Assembly: GCA_021890795.1 (NCBI GenBank) | Contig: JAKKUO010000013.1 | Coordinates: 1 to 48,367, forward strand | DNA length: 48,367 nt | Direction of reading: 5' to 3' | From: Bacillota bacterium | Lineage (GTDB): Bacteria > Bacillota > Sulfobacillia > Symbiobacteriales > ZC4RG38 | Shown: positions 1 through 7,065 of the stretch, one piece after another | How the letters are laid out: every line of letters starts with the position of its first letter | Position numbering within the stretch: position 1 is the stretch's first letter | Notes under the pieces: generated by a model | The model's database searches: none | The model's input: only the letters and a program-made list of their open reading frames with translations | What the model was told of the DNA's origin: nothing | Made by a program: the position numbers and the translations under genes

Positions 1-51
1 GTGAACATGAACTTAGCATTCCCGGCCGGCCCCTGTCAAGCGAGACGGCGG

Positions 52-354
52 TCACCCATCCAGCTCCCGGACCAGCCGGGCCAGCACCGGCAGGTAGGCC
101 TTCCGGCCGAAGACCCAGCCCCGGTTGTAGACCGCGACCCGCCGCCAGACCCGGCCGGCCACCGGCGCCAGAAGTTCCAGCCGGACGATCCGGCCCTCCC
201 CCTTGTACAGGGTCTGGGGGTTGAGGCCGTAGCTCACCGGCTCCCGGGCCAGATAGGCCTCCCACCGGTACCCTTCCACCATCCCCCCGCAGGCCCCGGC
301 GGCCCGGGGCCGGATCCCGATCCCCTTCCAGGACATGGATGGCATCACCGCCAT
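52..354 (-). CDS. Hypothetical protein, 100 aa
   Basis: I do not recognise this protein. The ATG at 354 has an AAGGA ribosome site about 6 bases upstream (AAGGATATTC then ATG), which is why it was preferred to longer readings of the frame. The product is basic and aromatic-rich, with a C-terminal half reading like a small beta-rich domain (GRIVRLELLAPVAGRVWRRVAV) and ending ARLVRELDG. No signal peptide, membrane segment or cysteine pair is evident. It is divergent from the GerMN-domain gene at 462, so about 107 bp must hold both promoters. That neighbour is sporulation-linked, but this says little about the role here. The coding call rests on the ribosome site, the plausible composition and the absence of a better gene on the other strand. 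Confidence 0.5.
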   Translation of the reverse strand: MAVMPSMSWKGIGIRPRAAGACGGMVEGYRWEAYLAREPVSYGLNPQTLYKGEGRIVRLELLAPVAGRVWRRVAVYNRGWVFGRKAYLPVLARLVRELDG

Positions 355-461
355 GAATATCCTTGCCTGGTAAGGGTTATGTCCACAAACGCGCGAATTT
401 AACCAGGGCGGGGGTGAATAGGTTTCAAGACAGATGGTCTCTGCCATGGGAGGGGTGGCCC

Positions 462-1172
462 GTGCGGGTATGGGGACCCTGGCGGCGGAGCCGGCTCGCG
501 GCCTGGGCAGCTGTGGCAGGCCTGGCCATCGGGCTGGCCGCGCCCGTGACCCGGCCGGACCGTCCGGCAGCCACACCAGCAGCACCCACCGGGCCGCCAG
601 CAGCGGCTGCCGGACCGCCACCCGCCGACCCGCCGGCGTCGCCGCCGGCTCCGGCCGACCCTCCGGAGGCAGCGGCAGCCTCGGTCTTCTTCGCCTACTT
701 TGTCGACCGGCGCCAGGGCACCCTGGAGACCCAGGCGGTCCTCGCGCCCCGGCCGCTCCCTCCAGAGGAGGGGGTGGCCCTCGCCCTCCGGTCCCTCTGC
801 CGGGGGCCGACGCCGGAGATGATCCGCCTGGGCATCGGCTCCGCGGTCCCGTCGGGCTGCCGGATCCACGGGGTGGTCCGGCGGGGGAGACAGCTGGTCA
901 TCGACGCCAGTCCGGAGTTCTACCGGCCGCCTCCGGGGGAGGCGCCCCTCTGGCGGGACCAGGTGGAGATGGTCGCCGGGCAGGTCCCCGGGATCACCGC
1001 AGTGGCCTTCTTGGTGGATGGCCGGCCCCTTCCCCAGGAAGCCCTCCGGCACCTGGGGCTCCAGGGCCCCCTGCCCGTGGACGGCCGGCCGGGCCGGCTG
1101 CGGCTGCGCCACGGCCCCGCCGCCTACACCGCGGCCGGGTTCCCGGCCGGGGAGACCGCGCCCTCGTCGTGA
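462..1172 (+). CDS. GerMN-domain protein (sporulation/spore germination type)
   Basis: 236 aa from a GTG start with GGGAGGGG 7 bases upstream. The frame is open further 5' but without a comparable ribosome site. Residues about 12-28 form a hydrophobic N-terminal segment (LAAWAAVAGLAIGLAA), a signal anchor or signal peptide. A Pro/Ala-rich linker follows to about residue 75, then a GerMN domain from about 78 to 200: VFFAYFVDRRQGTLE at its start, a central EEGVALALRSLCRGPTPEM, then QLVIDASPEF and PGITAVAFLVDG. GerMN domains occur in the germination/sporulation protein GerM and in lipoproteins such as LpqB. The exact role cannot be assigned. The Pro-rich linker suggests display outside the membrane. 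It stands alone, convergent with recO. Confidence 0.8.
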   Translation: MRVWGPWRRSRLAAWAAVAGLAIGLAAPVTRPDRPAATPAAPTGPPAAAAGPPPADPPASPPAPADPPEAAAASVFFAYFVDRRQGTLETQAVLAPRPLPPEEGVALALRSLCRGPTPEMIRLGIGSAVPSGCRIHGVVRRGRQLVIDASPEFYRPPPGEAPLWRDQVEMVAGQVPGITAVAFLVDGRPLPQEALRHLGLQGPLPVDGRPGRLRLRHGPAAYTAAGFPAGETAPSS

Positions 1173-1236
1173 ACCCCAGCTCCGGGCGAGAGGTGGTACC
1201 CGACCACCGCCCGGACAAACACCAGCGGCCGGGCCT

Positions 1237-1998
1237 TTACCGCCCGGCCGTGTCCATCACCTGTTGTAGGAAGTCCAGGGACCGGAGCCGCCGCTCCAGC
1301 CGGTATTCCAGGTACTGCTCGAGAGCCCGGGCCATGCTGCTCCCCACCTCGGGGCTGTACCGGAGCACGTGGGCCCGGCGCAGGTCCCCCTCGAGGAGGA
1401 AGCGCATCGCCTCTACCGCTGCCCGGGGCAACACCCGGAGGGCACCGGCCTCCGGCGCACACCGGCGGCAGACCACCCCGCCGGCCCCGGGGCTGAAGTA
1501 GACCTCCGACCCTTCCACCGGTGCCCCGCAGGCGAGACACCCGGTGAGCACGGGCTGGAACCCCATCAGGGCCAGAAGCTTCAGCTCATAGCCCCGGAGC
1601 ACCGGCTCCACCGGCATCTCCGGGGTGCCCAACAGGCGCAGGGCGGTCAGCAGGAGCGCAAAGACCGGCTCCAGGGGCTGCCGCTCCTGGGCCATCTCAT
1701 CCACCAGCTCGCAGGCGTAGGTAGCCGCGGCGATCCGGACCAGGTCCTCCCGCAGCCCCGGGAAGGACGAAAGGATCTCCACCTGGGTGAGGGTGTCGAG
1801 ATTCCGGCCGGTGTACGCCTGGAACTGCAGGTGGTTGAAAAGCTGAGCGGCGGGGGTGAACCGGCTCTTGGGCCGCCGGGCGGCCTTGGCGACGCACCGG
1901 AGCTTGCCGTACTCCCGGGTGAGGATGTGGAGCACCTTGTCGGTGTCGTTCAGGTCCCGCACCCGGACCACAACGCCCTCGGCGTTGTAGGTGGGCAC
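1237..1998 (-). CDS. recO: DNA repair protein RecO
   Basis: 253 aa, the usual RecO length. RecO anneals SSB-coated single strands and helps RecR load RecA in the RecFOR gap-repair pathway. The N-terminal OB fold begins with the typical YNAEGVVVRVRDLNDTDKVL. The C-terminal helical domain carries a four-cysteine zinc site at about C154, C157, C177 and C180 (CLACG and CRRC), seen in many but not all RecO proteins. The GTG start at 1998 lies 3 bases after the deoC stop, so the two genes are translationally close and co-transcribed. In many Firmicutes recO directly follows era. Here mgtE and deoC sit between them. Confidence 0.95.
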   Translation of the reverse strand: MPTYNAEGVVVRVRDLNDTDKVLHILTREYGKLRCVAKAARRPKSRFTPAAQLFNHLQFQAYTGRNLDTLTQVEILSSFPGLREDLVRIAAATYACELVDEMAQERQPLEPVFALLLTALRLLGTPEMPVEPVLRGYELKLLALMGFQPVLTGCLACGAPVEGSEVYFSPGAGGVVCRRCAPEAGALRVLPRAAVEAMRFLLEGDLRRAHVLRYSPEVGSSMARALEQYLEYRLERRLRSLDFLQQVMDTAGR

Positions 1999-2001
1999 GG
2001 C

Positions 2002-2691
2002 TCAGTACCCCCGGCCCGCCCCGGACCCGCCGGTGACGATGGCCACCGAACTGCTGGCGCCGATCCGGGTGGCCCCCGCCTCTACCATGGCCACCGCGGT
2101 GGCGTGGTCCCGGATGCCGCCGCTGGCCTTCACTCCCACCTGGTCCCCGACGGTCCGGCGCATCAGGCTCACGTCCGCAACGGTGGCGCCCCCGGGGCCG
2201 AAGCCCGTGGAGGTCTTGACAAAGTGAGCCCCCGCCGCTACCGCCAACCGGCAGGCGGTCACCTTCTCCTCGTCGGTGAGGAGGCCCGTCTCCAGGATCA
2301 CCTTCACCATCCGGCCCGCCGCGGCCCGGACCACCGCGGCGATGTCCTCCTGCACCCGGTCCAGGTGGCCCGACTTGAGGGCGCCGACGTTCATCACCAT
2401 GTCCAGCTCGTCCGCGCCGGCCTCCACCGCCTGCCGGGCCTCAAAAGCCTTGGCCTCCGTCGTGGTGGCGCCGAGGGGGAAGCCGATCACCGTGGCCACC
2501 TTCACCCCAGTACCCTTGAGTTCCTGGACGCAGAGGGGCACCCACCAGGGGTTGACGCAGACCGCGGCAAAGCCGTAGTGCCGGGCTTCAGCGCAGAGCC
2601 GGCGGATCTGCTCCTCGGTGGCTTCGGGCTTCAGCAGCGTGTGGTCGATCAGCCGGGCCAGGGCCCGATCCCACTCCTGGGCGAAGGACAC
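2002..2691 (-). CDS. deoC: Deoxyribose-phosphate aldolase DeoC
   Basis: 229 aa from a GTG start. The enzyme splits 2-deoxyribose 5-phosphate into glyceraldehyde 3-phosphate and acetaldehyde in deoxynucleoside salvage. The sequence shows the class I aldolase TIM barrel: [12 protein letters not shown] near the N-terminus, [14 protein letters not shown] around residues 95-108, the Schiff-base lysine K159 in HFVKTSTGF, and a second active-site lysine K188 in [11 protein letters not shown]. It lies between mgtE (14 bp upstream) and recO (3 bp downstream) in a minus-strand run. Cytidine deaminase is encoded upstream in the same cluster, a loose nucleoside-salvage link. Confidence 0.95.
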   Translation of the reverse strand: MSFAQEWDRALARLIDHTLLKPEATEEQIRRLCAEARHYGFAAVCVNPWWVPLCVQELKGTGVKVATVIGFPLGATTTEAKAFEARQAVEAGADELDMVMNVGALKSGHLDRVQEDIAAVVRAAAGRMVKVILETGLLTDEEKVTACRLAVAAGAHFVKTSTGFGPGGATVADVSLMRRTVGDQVGVKASGGIRDHATAVAMVEAGATRIGASSSVAIVTGGSGAGRGY

Positions 2692-2705
2692 TGGGCGACA
2701 CCCCT

Positions 2706-4079
2706 TCAGAGAAGATGGAGCAGAACGTAGGCAGCAATGCCGAAGTAGGTCAGCATCGCGGTGACGTCCGTCAGGGTCGTGATGAACGGCCCGGAAGCCA
2801 CCGCCGGATCCACCCCCAGCCGGTGCAGCAGGACCGGGAAGAGGGCCCCCAGGGTCTTGGCCACCGGCAGGTTCACCGCCAGGGCGAGGCCGGCCACCAA
2901 CCCCAGGGCAAGGTTCCGGTGCCAGAGGCTGGCCACCCCAAAGAGCAGGGCCCCCGCGATGGCCCCGGCCACCAGGCCCACCCGGAACTCCCGCCAGACC
3001 ACCCGGACGACCTCCCGGGGATGGATCTCCCCGGTGGCCAGCCCCCGCACCACCACCGCCAGGGCCTGGGTGGCGCCGTTGCCCGCTTCGCCGGCCATCA
3101 CGGGGATAAAGACCGCCAGAAGGCCCAGGGTGGCGGGGTCGAAGCCACTCTGGAAGAACTCAATCACCTTGCCGGCGAGCATCTCCAGAAAAAGCAGGGC
3201 CACGAGCCACGGCAGGCGCGGCCGGACCAGGGCCCAGACCCCGGCCCGGGGATCCGCGGACTCCTCGTCCGGGGCGATGGCGGACATCCGGAGGGCATCC
3301 TCGGTGGTCTCCTCCTCGAGGACGTCGATCGCGTCGTCGACGGTCACCACGCCCAGGAGCCGGTTCTCATGGTCCACCACCGGCACCGCCAACAGGTCGT
3401 ACTTGGCGATGACCCGGGCGACCTCTTCCTGGTCGGTGTCGTACCGGACCGAGACCACCCGGCGGCGCATGATCTCCATCACCAGTTGGTCCGGCCGCGC
3501 GACGATCAGGTCCCGAAGGGAGAGGACCCCCACCAGGTGGTCCGACCGGTCCACCACGTAGACGTAGTAGATGGTCTCCGCCTCCGGGGCTTGCCGGCGC
3601 AGATAGTCGATGGCCTCCTGGACTGTCATTTCGGCGTGGACCGCCACGAATTCCTTCGTCATCAAACCGCCAGCGGTATCCGGCCGGTAGTGGAGAAGCT
3701 CCCGGACCTCCGCGGCCTCCTCCGCCTTCATCTCCCCCAGGAGCCTCCCGGCCTCCTCGGGCCCCAGCTCCGCCAGGAGATCGGCGGCATCGTCCGCGCC
3801 CATCTCCTCCAGGATGTCCCCGGCCTTCTGGGCACCCAGGGCCTGGACCAGCGCCACCTGGGTCTCCGGGTCCAGTTCCCCGAGCACCAGGGCCGCCTGG
3901 GTCGCCCCCAGGTGGCGGAAGACCTGCACCCGGCGGATCTCCGGCAGCTCCTCGATCAGCTCCGCCAGGTCCGCAGGGTGGAGCTCTCGAAGGAAGGCGG
4001 CCAGGTCCCCGTTCCCGCGGGCGAGGAGTTCCTGCAGCCGGTTCAGGTTCTGCTGCTGCTCCACGTGCAATGGCAACAC
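2706..4079 (-). CDS. mgtE: Magnesium transporter MgtE
   Basis: 457 aa, usual length. MgtE is a dimeric Mg2+ channel gated by its own cytoplasmic Mg2+ sensor. Visible parts are an N-domain of helical repeats (about 1-130), a CBS pair (about 135-260, with [12 protein letters not shown] and [16 protein letters not shown]), and about five membrane helices from residue 285 to the end, including [15 protein letters not shown] and a late [13 protein letters not shown] that corresponds to the pore-lining Asp region. The GTG at 4079 is used; its GAGGGGG ribosome site is unusually close to the start, and an adjacent TTG is an alternative. Both lie inside an 11-bp hairpin arm (see the leader), so translation is probably controlled by RNA folding. 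It has its own promoter after era, unlike its neighbours. Confidence 0.95.
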   Translation of the reverse strand: MLPLHVEQQQNLNRLQELLARGNGDLAAFLRELHPADLAELIEELPEIRRVQVFRHLGATQAALVLGELDPETQVALVQALGAQKAGDILEEMGADDAADLLAELGPEEAGRLLGEMKAEEAAEVRELLHYRPDTAGGLMTKEFVAVHAEMTVQEAIDYLRRQAPEAETIYYVYVVDRSDHLVGVLSLRDLIVARPDQLVMEIMRRRVVSVRYDTDQEEVARVIAKYDLLAVPVVDHENRLLGVVTVDDAIDVLEEETTEDALRMSAIAPDEESADPRAGVWALVRPRLPWLVALLFLEMLAGKVIEFFQSGFDPATLGLLAVFIPVMAGEAGNGATQALAVVVRGLATGEIHPREVVRVVWREFRVGLVAGAIAGALLFGVASLWHRNLALGLVAGLALAVNLPVAKTLGALFPVLLHRLGVDPAVASGPFITTLTDVTAMLTYFGIAAYVLLHLL

Positions 4080-4336
4080 CCCCCTCGGCCCGTTCCGGCC
4101 CGCGCCGGCACGCCGAGGGGGGCTAGGGAGCCTGTCGAAAAAGTCAGGCCCGATCCCCGTCCAAGGGCGCGATCGGCCGGTAGCCCCGGAACGAGCCTTT
4201 GGCTAGGATTTCCCGTCGGCACGGGTCGACCCGTCTATGACTCGGTCCCGGTTCCACGCCGATCACCGCCCTTTCACCTCCGGACACCCATGGACATGGC
4301 CCAGCCAGGGGGCGGCTGGGCGCACCATTGGCCTTT
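4079..4336 (-). ncRNA. Structured 5' leader of mgtE, candidate riboswitch
   Basis: Reading the minus strand downstream of the promoter at 4340-4348, the leader holds a series of helices: a perfect 7-bp hairpin (4320-4314 with 4306-4300), a short CCATG/CATGG helix (4299-4288), a junction closed by TCGGC/GCCGA (4262-4258 with 4220-4216) enclosing a perfect ACGGG/CCCGT hairpin (4234-4221), a GATC-containing helix (4178-4147), and a GCCTG/CAGGC hairpin with a U5 loop (4149-4130). Last comes an 11-bp perfect helix (4122-4112 with 4089-4079) that buries the GAGGGGG ribosome site and the first base of the start codon. Mg2+ transporter genes are often under M-box or c-di-AMP riboswitches, but the conserved motifs of those classes were not found here. 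Structure was judged by eye, without energy calculation. Confidence 0.55.
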
Positions 4337-4339
4337 CGC

Positions 4340-4348
4340 ATTGTATCA
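4340..4348 (-). promoter_or_regulatory. Extended -10 promoter for mgtE leader
   Basis: Read on the minus strand the site is TGATACAAT, an extended -10 element (TGnTATAAT type) with one mismatch in the hexamer. No convincing -35 hexamer lies 17 bases upstream, which an extended -10 can tolerate. Initiation about 7 bases downstream would give a leader of about 250 nt before mgtE. Confidence 0.5.
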
Positions 4349-4398
4349 GGAATCCCCGCCTGTGGGTACCACCTGCTCCCCGCTTTTGTAAACCGCCG

Positions 4399-5316
4399 TC
4401 AGACCCGATCGTCATACCCCAGTTCCCGGAGATACGCCCGCCGGTTCCGCCAGTCCTCCGCCACCTTGACGTAAAGTTCGAGGTAGATGCGGCTGCCCAG
4501 CAGCGCCTCGATCTCGGCCCGGGCCCGCTGGCCGATCTCCTTGATCATCTGACCCCGGTGCCCGATGAGGATCCCCTTCTGGCCCTCCCGCTCCACCAGG
4601 ATCAGAGCCCGGACGTAGACCACCCCGTTCTCCCGGGGGGTCACCTCCTCCACCATCACCGCCACCGAGTGAGGGACCTCTTCCCGGGTGAGGTGGAGCA
4701 CCTTCTCCCGGATCAGTTCCGCCATGATGAACCGCTCCGGCTGGTCGGTGACCATGTCCTCCGGGTAGTACCGGGGCCCCTCCGGCAGGCAGGAGATGAT
4801 GATGGAGACCAGCTCGTCCAGGTGGGTGTGCTCCAGAGCCGAGACCGGAATCACGTCGACCCAGTCGATGTTCTCCAGGGCTTTGTACTGGTCCAGGACC
4901 TGGTAAAGCTGGGACCGGGGAATCCGGTCCAGCTTGTTCACCACCAGGAGCGCCGGTCGCCCGGCCGCGGCGATGAGTTTCGCGATCTCCGCGTCCCCCT
5001 CCCCGGGAGGGACCGACCCGTCCACCACAAAGCAGACCAGGTCCACCTCCGGGATGGTCTCCCGGGCCACCTTGTTCAGGAACTCACCCAGCAGGTGCTT
5101 GGGCTTGTGCATCCCCGGGGTGTCCAGGAAGATCACCTGGGCGTTCTCCCGGTTGAGCACCCCCAGGATCCGGTTCCGGGTGGTCTGGGGCTTGTCGGAC
5201 ATGATCGCGAGCTTCCGGCCCACCAGGGCGTTCAGGAGGGTGGACTTGCCCACGTTGGGCCGGCCCACCAGCGCCGCAAACCCGGAGCGGAATTTCATTT
5301 TCTCCTCTTCAGTCAA
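4399..5316 (-). CDS. era: GTPase Era
   Basis: 305 aa from a TTG start. Era binds the 3' end of 16S rRNA and aids 30S subunit maturation. G motifs are clear: GRPNVGKS (about 18-25), SDKPQTTR, DTPGMHKPKH, NKLD and SALEH, followed by a C-terminal KH domain (GILIGHRGQMIKEIGQRARAEIEALLGSR split across it). The TTG at 5316 has GAGGGG 9 bases upstream and gives an N-terminus the length of Bacillus Era. The ATG at 5298 has GAGGAG only 3 bases away and is the alternative. The TTG start overlaps the end of cdd by 8 bases, implying translational coupling. It is the last gene of the yqfC operon before the mgtE promoter. Confidence 0.95.
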   Translation of the reverse strand: MTEEEKMKFRSGFAALVGRPNVGKSTLLNALVGRKLAIMSDKPQTTRNRILGVLNRENAQVIFLDTPGMHKPKHLLGEFLNKVARETIPEVDLVCFVVDGSVPPGEGDAEIAKLIAAAGRPALLVVNKLDRIPRSQLYQVLDQYKALENIDWVDVIPVSALEHTHLDELVSIIISCLPEGPRYYPEDMVTDQPERFIMAELIREKVLHLTREEVPHSVAVMVEEVTPRENGVVYVRALILVEREGQKGILIGHRGQMIKEIGQRARAEIEALLGSRIYLELYVKVAEDWRNRRAYLRELGYDDRV

Positions 5317-5806
5317 GACGCGCACCCCTCGCTCCCTCCCCGTTGCCGCCAGCGGCATCCCGGGCCGGCCCGCCGCCTCCCTCCGCCGTCGCCCCGGTCG
5401 GGACCATCTGCTGCGACCCGAAGAAGCCGGGCAACAGGTCCGCCGGGGTGGTCACCCGGCTGGCCCCTTTCAGGTTGCCCAGGATCAGCCGCATACCGGG
5501 GGCAAACTCGACCAGGACCTGCCGGCAGGCGCCGCAGGGGCTGACCGGCTCCGGGGTGTCGGCCACCACCGCCATCGCCCGGAACTCCCGGGCCCCCTCG
5601 GAGATCGCTTTGAAGATCGCCACCCGCTCGGCGCAGCAGGTGAGCCCGTAGGAGGCGTTCTCCACGTTGCAGCCCTGGAAGATCCGGCCGTCCGCGGTGA
5701 GAAGCGCCGCCCCCACGGCAAAGCGGGAGTACGGCACGTAGGCCCTGGCCCTGGCCGCGATGGCCTGCTGCATCAGCTCCGCATCCAGATCCTGTGCCCG
5801 GCTCAT
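5309..5806 (-). CDS. cdd: Cytidine deaminase
   Basis: 165 aa. It deaminates cytidine and deoxycytidine to uridine and deoxyuridine. The zinc site is visible: C58 with catalytic E60 in TCCAERVA and C91/C94 in PCGACRQ, as in tetrameric cytidine deaminases. NVENASYG lies just upstream. The start is the ATG at 5806, the second of two closely spaced ATGs, because GGAGGGG lies 6 bases before it and abuts the first. The protein carries a C-terminal tail of about 30 residues, Gly/Ala-rich and low in complexity, beyond the usual end near 130. The tail overlaps the start of era and may simply reflect read-through into the next ribosome site. Confidence 0.93.
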   Translation of the reverse strand: MSRAQDLDAELMQQAIAARARAYVPYSRFAVGAALLTADGRIFQGCNVENASYGLTCCAERVAIFKAISEGAREFRAMAVVADTPEPVSPCGACRQVLVEFAPGMRLILGNLKGASRVTTPADLLPGFFGSQQMVPTGATAEGGGGPARDAAGGNGEGARGARLD

Positions 5807-5808
5807 GC

Positions 5809-5886
5809 TCATCCCCTCCGGATCCTCAGGCACTCGGCCGCCAGTTTCCCATGCTGAACCCCCCGGCGCACGGCCGCCCGTTTCAA
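5809..5886 (-). CDS. Possible small ORF of 25 codons between dgkA and cdd
   Basis: The 132-bp gap between dgkA and cdd has one frame with strong G/C third-position bias, ending in a TGA 2 bases before the cdd ATG. Its only usual in-frame start with a ribosome site is a TTG at 5886 with GGAGG 8 bases upstream. The product is short and very basic (KRAAVRRGVQHGKLAAECLRIRRG). Coding bias extends a further 18 or so codons upstream without a standard start. It could be a real small protein, the remnant of a lost gene, or chance. It matches nothing I know. Confidence 0.25.
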   Translation of the reverse strand: MKRAAVRRGVQHGKLAAECLRIRRG

Positions 5887-5938
5887 GCGCTGGGCCTCCG
5901 CCGGCCCGAGGGCGATGGTCCCGCCGGAGATGTGGCTT

Positions 5939-6505
5939 TCACCCGCTGTCCCCGCGCCTTCGGCCGTGGAGGGCCGCCGCGGCCCCCAACCCGGCCACCA
6001 CCGCCAGCGAAATGGCCGCCTCCAAGGGACGGCCGGCGGCGTACTCCACCAGGGCGGTCCAGAGCCCAGCCAGGCCCCTTGGGGCGACAAACAGGATCCA
6101 GGCGGCTGCTACCGCGTGCAGGGCAGCCACCAGCACGGCGCCGGCGGCCACATCCTTGGCCAGCGCGGCCAGCGGGTGGTACCGGTCCCCCGCTGCCAGG
6201 TTGACGGCCCGCTCCACGGCGGTGTTGGCCAGCTCGGCCGCCATCACAAAGGCAATGGTGCCACACAGGTATAGAAGAGGCAATCCGGTCAGCCCGACAG
6301 CCCGGGCCAGGGCCAGGGCAGTGCCGGCGGCAAGGCAGTGAAAGCGCAGGTTCGGTTCCTCCCGGTAGGCGGCGAGGAACCCCCGGCTGGCATTCCAGAC
6401 CCGTTCAACGAGGGAACGTTTCGCCCCCCAGGTCGGCCGGGCCGCCCACCGGCGCTTCGCCCTTCCGCCCGCCCCCAGGGGCCCCTGTCGGGGGCTACGC
6501 TCCAT
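5939..6505 (-). CDS. dgkA: Undecaprenol/diacylglycerol kinase DgkA
   Basis: 188 aa from an ATG with GGGGGG 9 bases upstream. In Gram-positive bacteria this small integral membrane kinase phosphorylates undecaprenol (or diacylglycerol) to feed lipid carrier recycling. The family core is present: EPNLRFH near residue 50, AFVMAAELANTAVERAVNL with the catalytic/metal-binding Glu and Asn residues, and KDVAAGAVLVAA. Three hydrophobic helices cover about 57-165. It is longer than the usual 120-140 aa, with an Arg-rich N-terminal extension of about 30 residues and a further hydrophobic segment at the C-terminus (residues about 160-180). It sits between ybeY and cdd, the standard Firmicute position. 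Confidence 0.9.
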   Translation of the reverse strand: MERSPRQGPLGAGGRAKRRWAARPTWGAKRSLVERVWNASRGFLAAYREEPNLRFHCLAAGTALALARAVGLTGLPLLYLCGTIAFVMAAELANTAVERAVNLAAGDRYHPLAALAKDVAAGAVLVAALHAVAAAWILFVAPRGLAGLWTALVEYAAGRPLEAAISLAVVAGLGAAAALHGRRRGDSG

Positions 6506-6534
6506 CGCTTCCGTCCCCCCTGGCGGTGAAGAAC

Positions 6535-6557
6535 GCGGGCCGGCAGCTCCGGCCCGC
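6535..6557 (-). terminator. 9-bp GC hairpin between ybeY and dgkA
   Basis: GCGGGCCGG and CCGGCCCGC flank a 5-nt loop. On the minus strand the stem is followed by GTTCTTC, a weak U-containing tail. It could be a partial attenuator or an mRNA processing element inside the operon; it is not a strong terminator. Confidence 0.35.
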
Positions 6558-6591
6558 TAACCGCTTGCGTCCCAGCCCGGCGAGGAGCCGC

Positions 6592-7065
6592 TTACCGCAC
6601 GAGGCCCAGCCCGGCGAGGACCTCCTCAGCCTTGCCGTGCATCCGGGCCTCGTCCTCGGGAGTCTGGTGGTCGTAACCCAACAGGTGCAGAATGCCGTGG
6701 CAGATCAGGAACCCTACTTCCCGTTCGAACCGGTGGCCGTACTCCTCCGCCTGGGCCCGGGCCCGCTCCAGGGAGACCACCACATCCCCCAGGGCCAGGG
6801 GCTCCCCGTCCCCGGCGGCACGGGCCAGCTCCTCCCCTTCCAGGAGGGCGAAGGAGAGGACATCGGTGGGCCGGTCCTTGCCCCGGTACTCCCGGTTGAG
6901 GGCCTGGATCTCCGCGTCATCGACAAAGGTGATGGAGAGTTCCACGGCATCGCCCAGGTGGCCGGCGGCCAGTTCCAGGGTGCGCCGGGCCACCTGCCGG
7001 GCCAGCGCCTCCAGTTCCGGAGTGAAGGGAATTCTATCCTGCCGGTTGCTGATCAGAATCTCCAC
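6592..7065 (-). CDS. ybeY: Endoribonuclease YbeY
   Basis: 157 aa from GTG at 7065, with AAAGGAG 10 bases upstream. YbeY is a zinc-dependent single-strand RNase that takes part in 16S rRNA 3' maturation and ribosome quality control. The diagnostic HGxLHLxGYDH zinc motif appears as HGILHLLGYDH near the C-terminus, preceded by LNREYRGKDRPTDVLSF. The start overlaps the end of pgpH by 32 bases. A longer frame reading upstream would lie wholly over pgpH and has no ribosome site. Confidence 0.95.
   Translation of the reverse strand: MEILISNRQDRIPFTPELEALARQVARRTLELAAGHLGDAVELSITFVDDAEIQALNREYRGKDRPTDVLSFALLEGEELARAAGDGEPLALGDVVVSLERARAQAEEYGHRFEREVGFLICHGILHLLGYDHQTPEDEARMHGKAEEVLAGLGLVR

Noticed and set aside
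4079-4336. Assignment of the mgtE leader to the M-box or ydaO class
   Set aside because: Short matches (GAGGTGAAAGG, AGCCAAAGGCTC, CCCGTGCC) recall parts of each class, but the invariant cores are absent or out of order.
4365-4373. GGTGGTACC on the minus strand, resembling part of the T-box specifier-distal motif
   Set aside because: It lies upstream of the predicted mgtE promoter, lacks the rest of the T-box sequence and structure, and mgtE is not an amino-acid gene.
2715-4391. Long open frame on the plus strand
   Set aside because: Antisense to mgtE; its His/Gln/Pro-rich composition is not protein-like.
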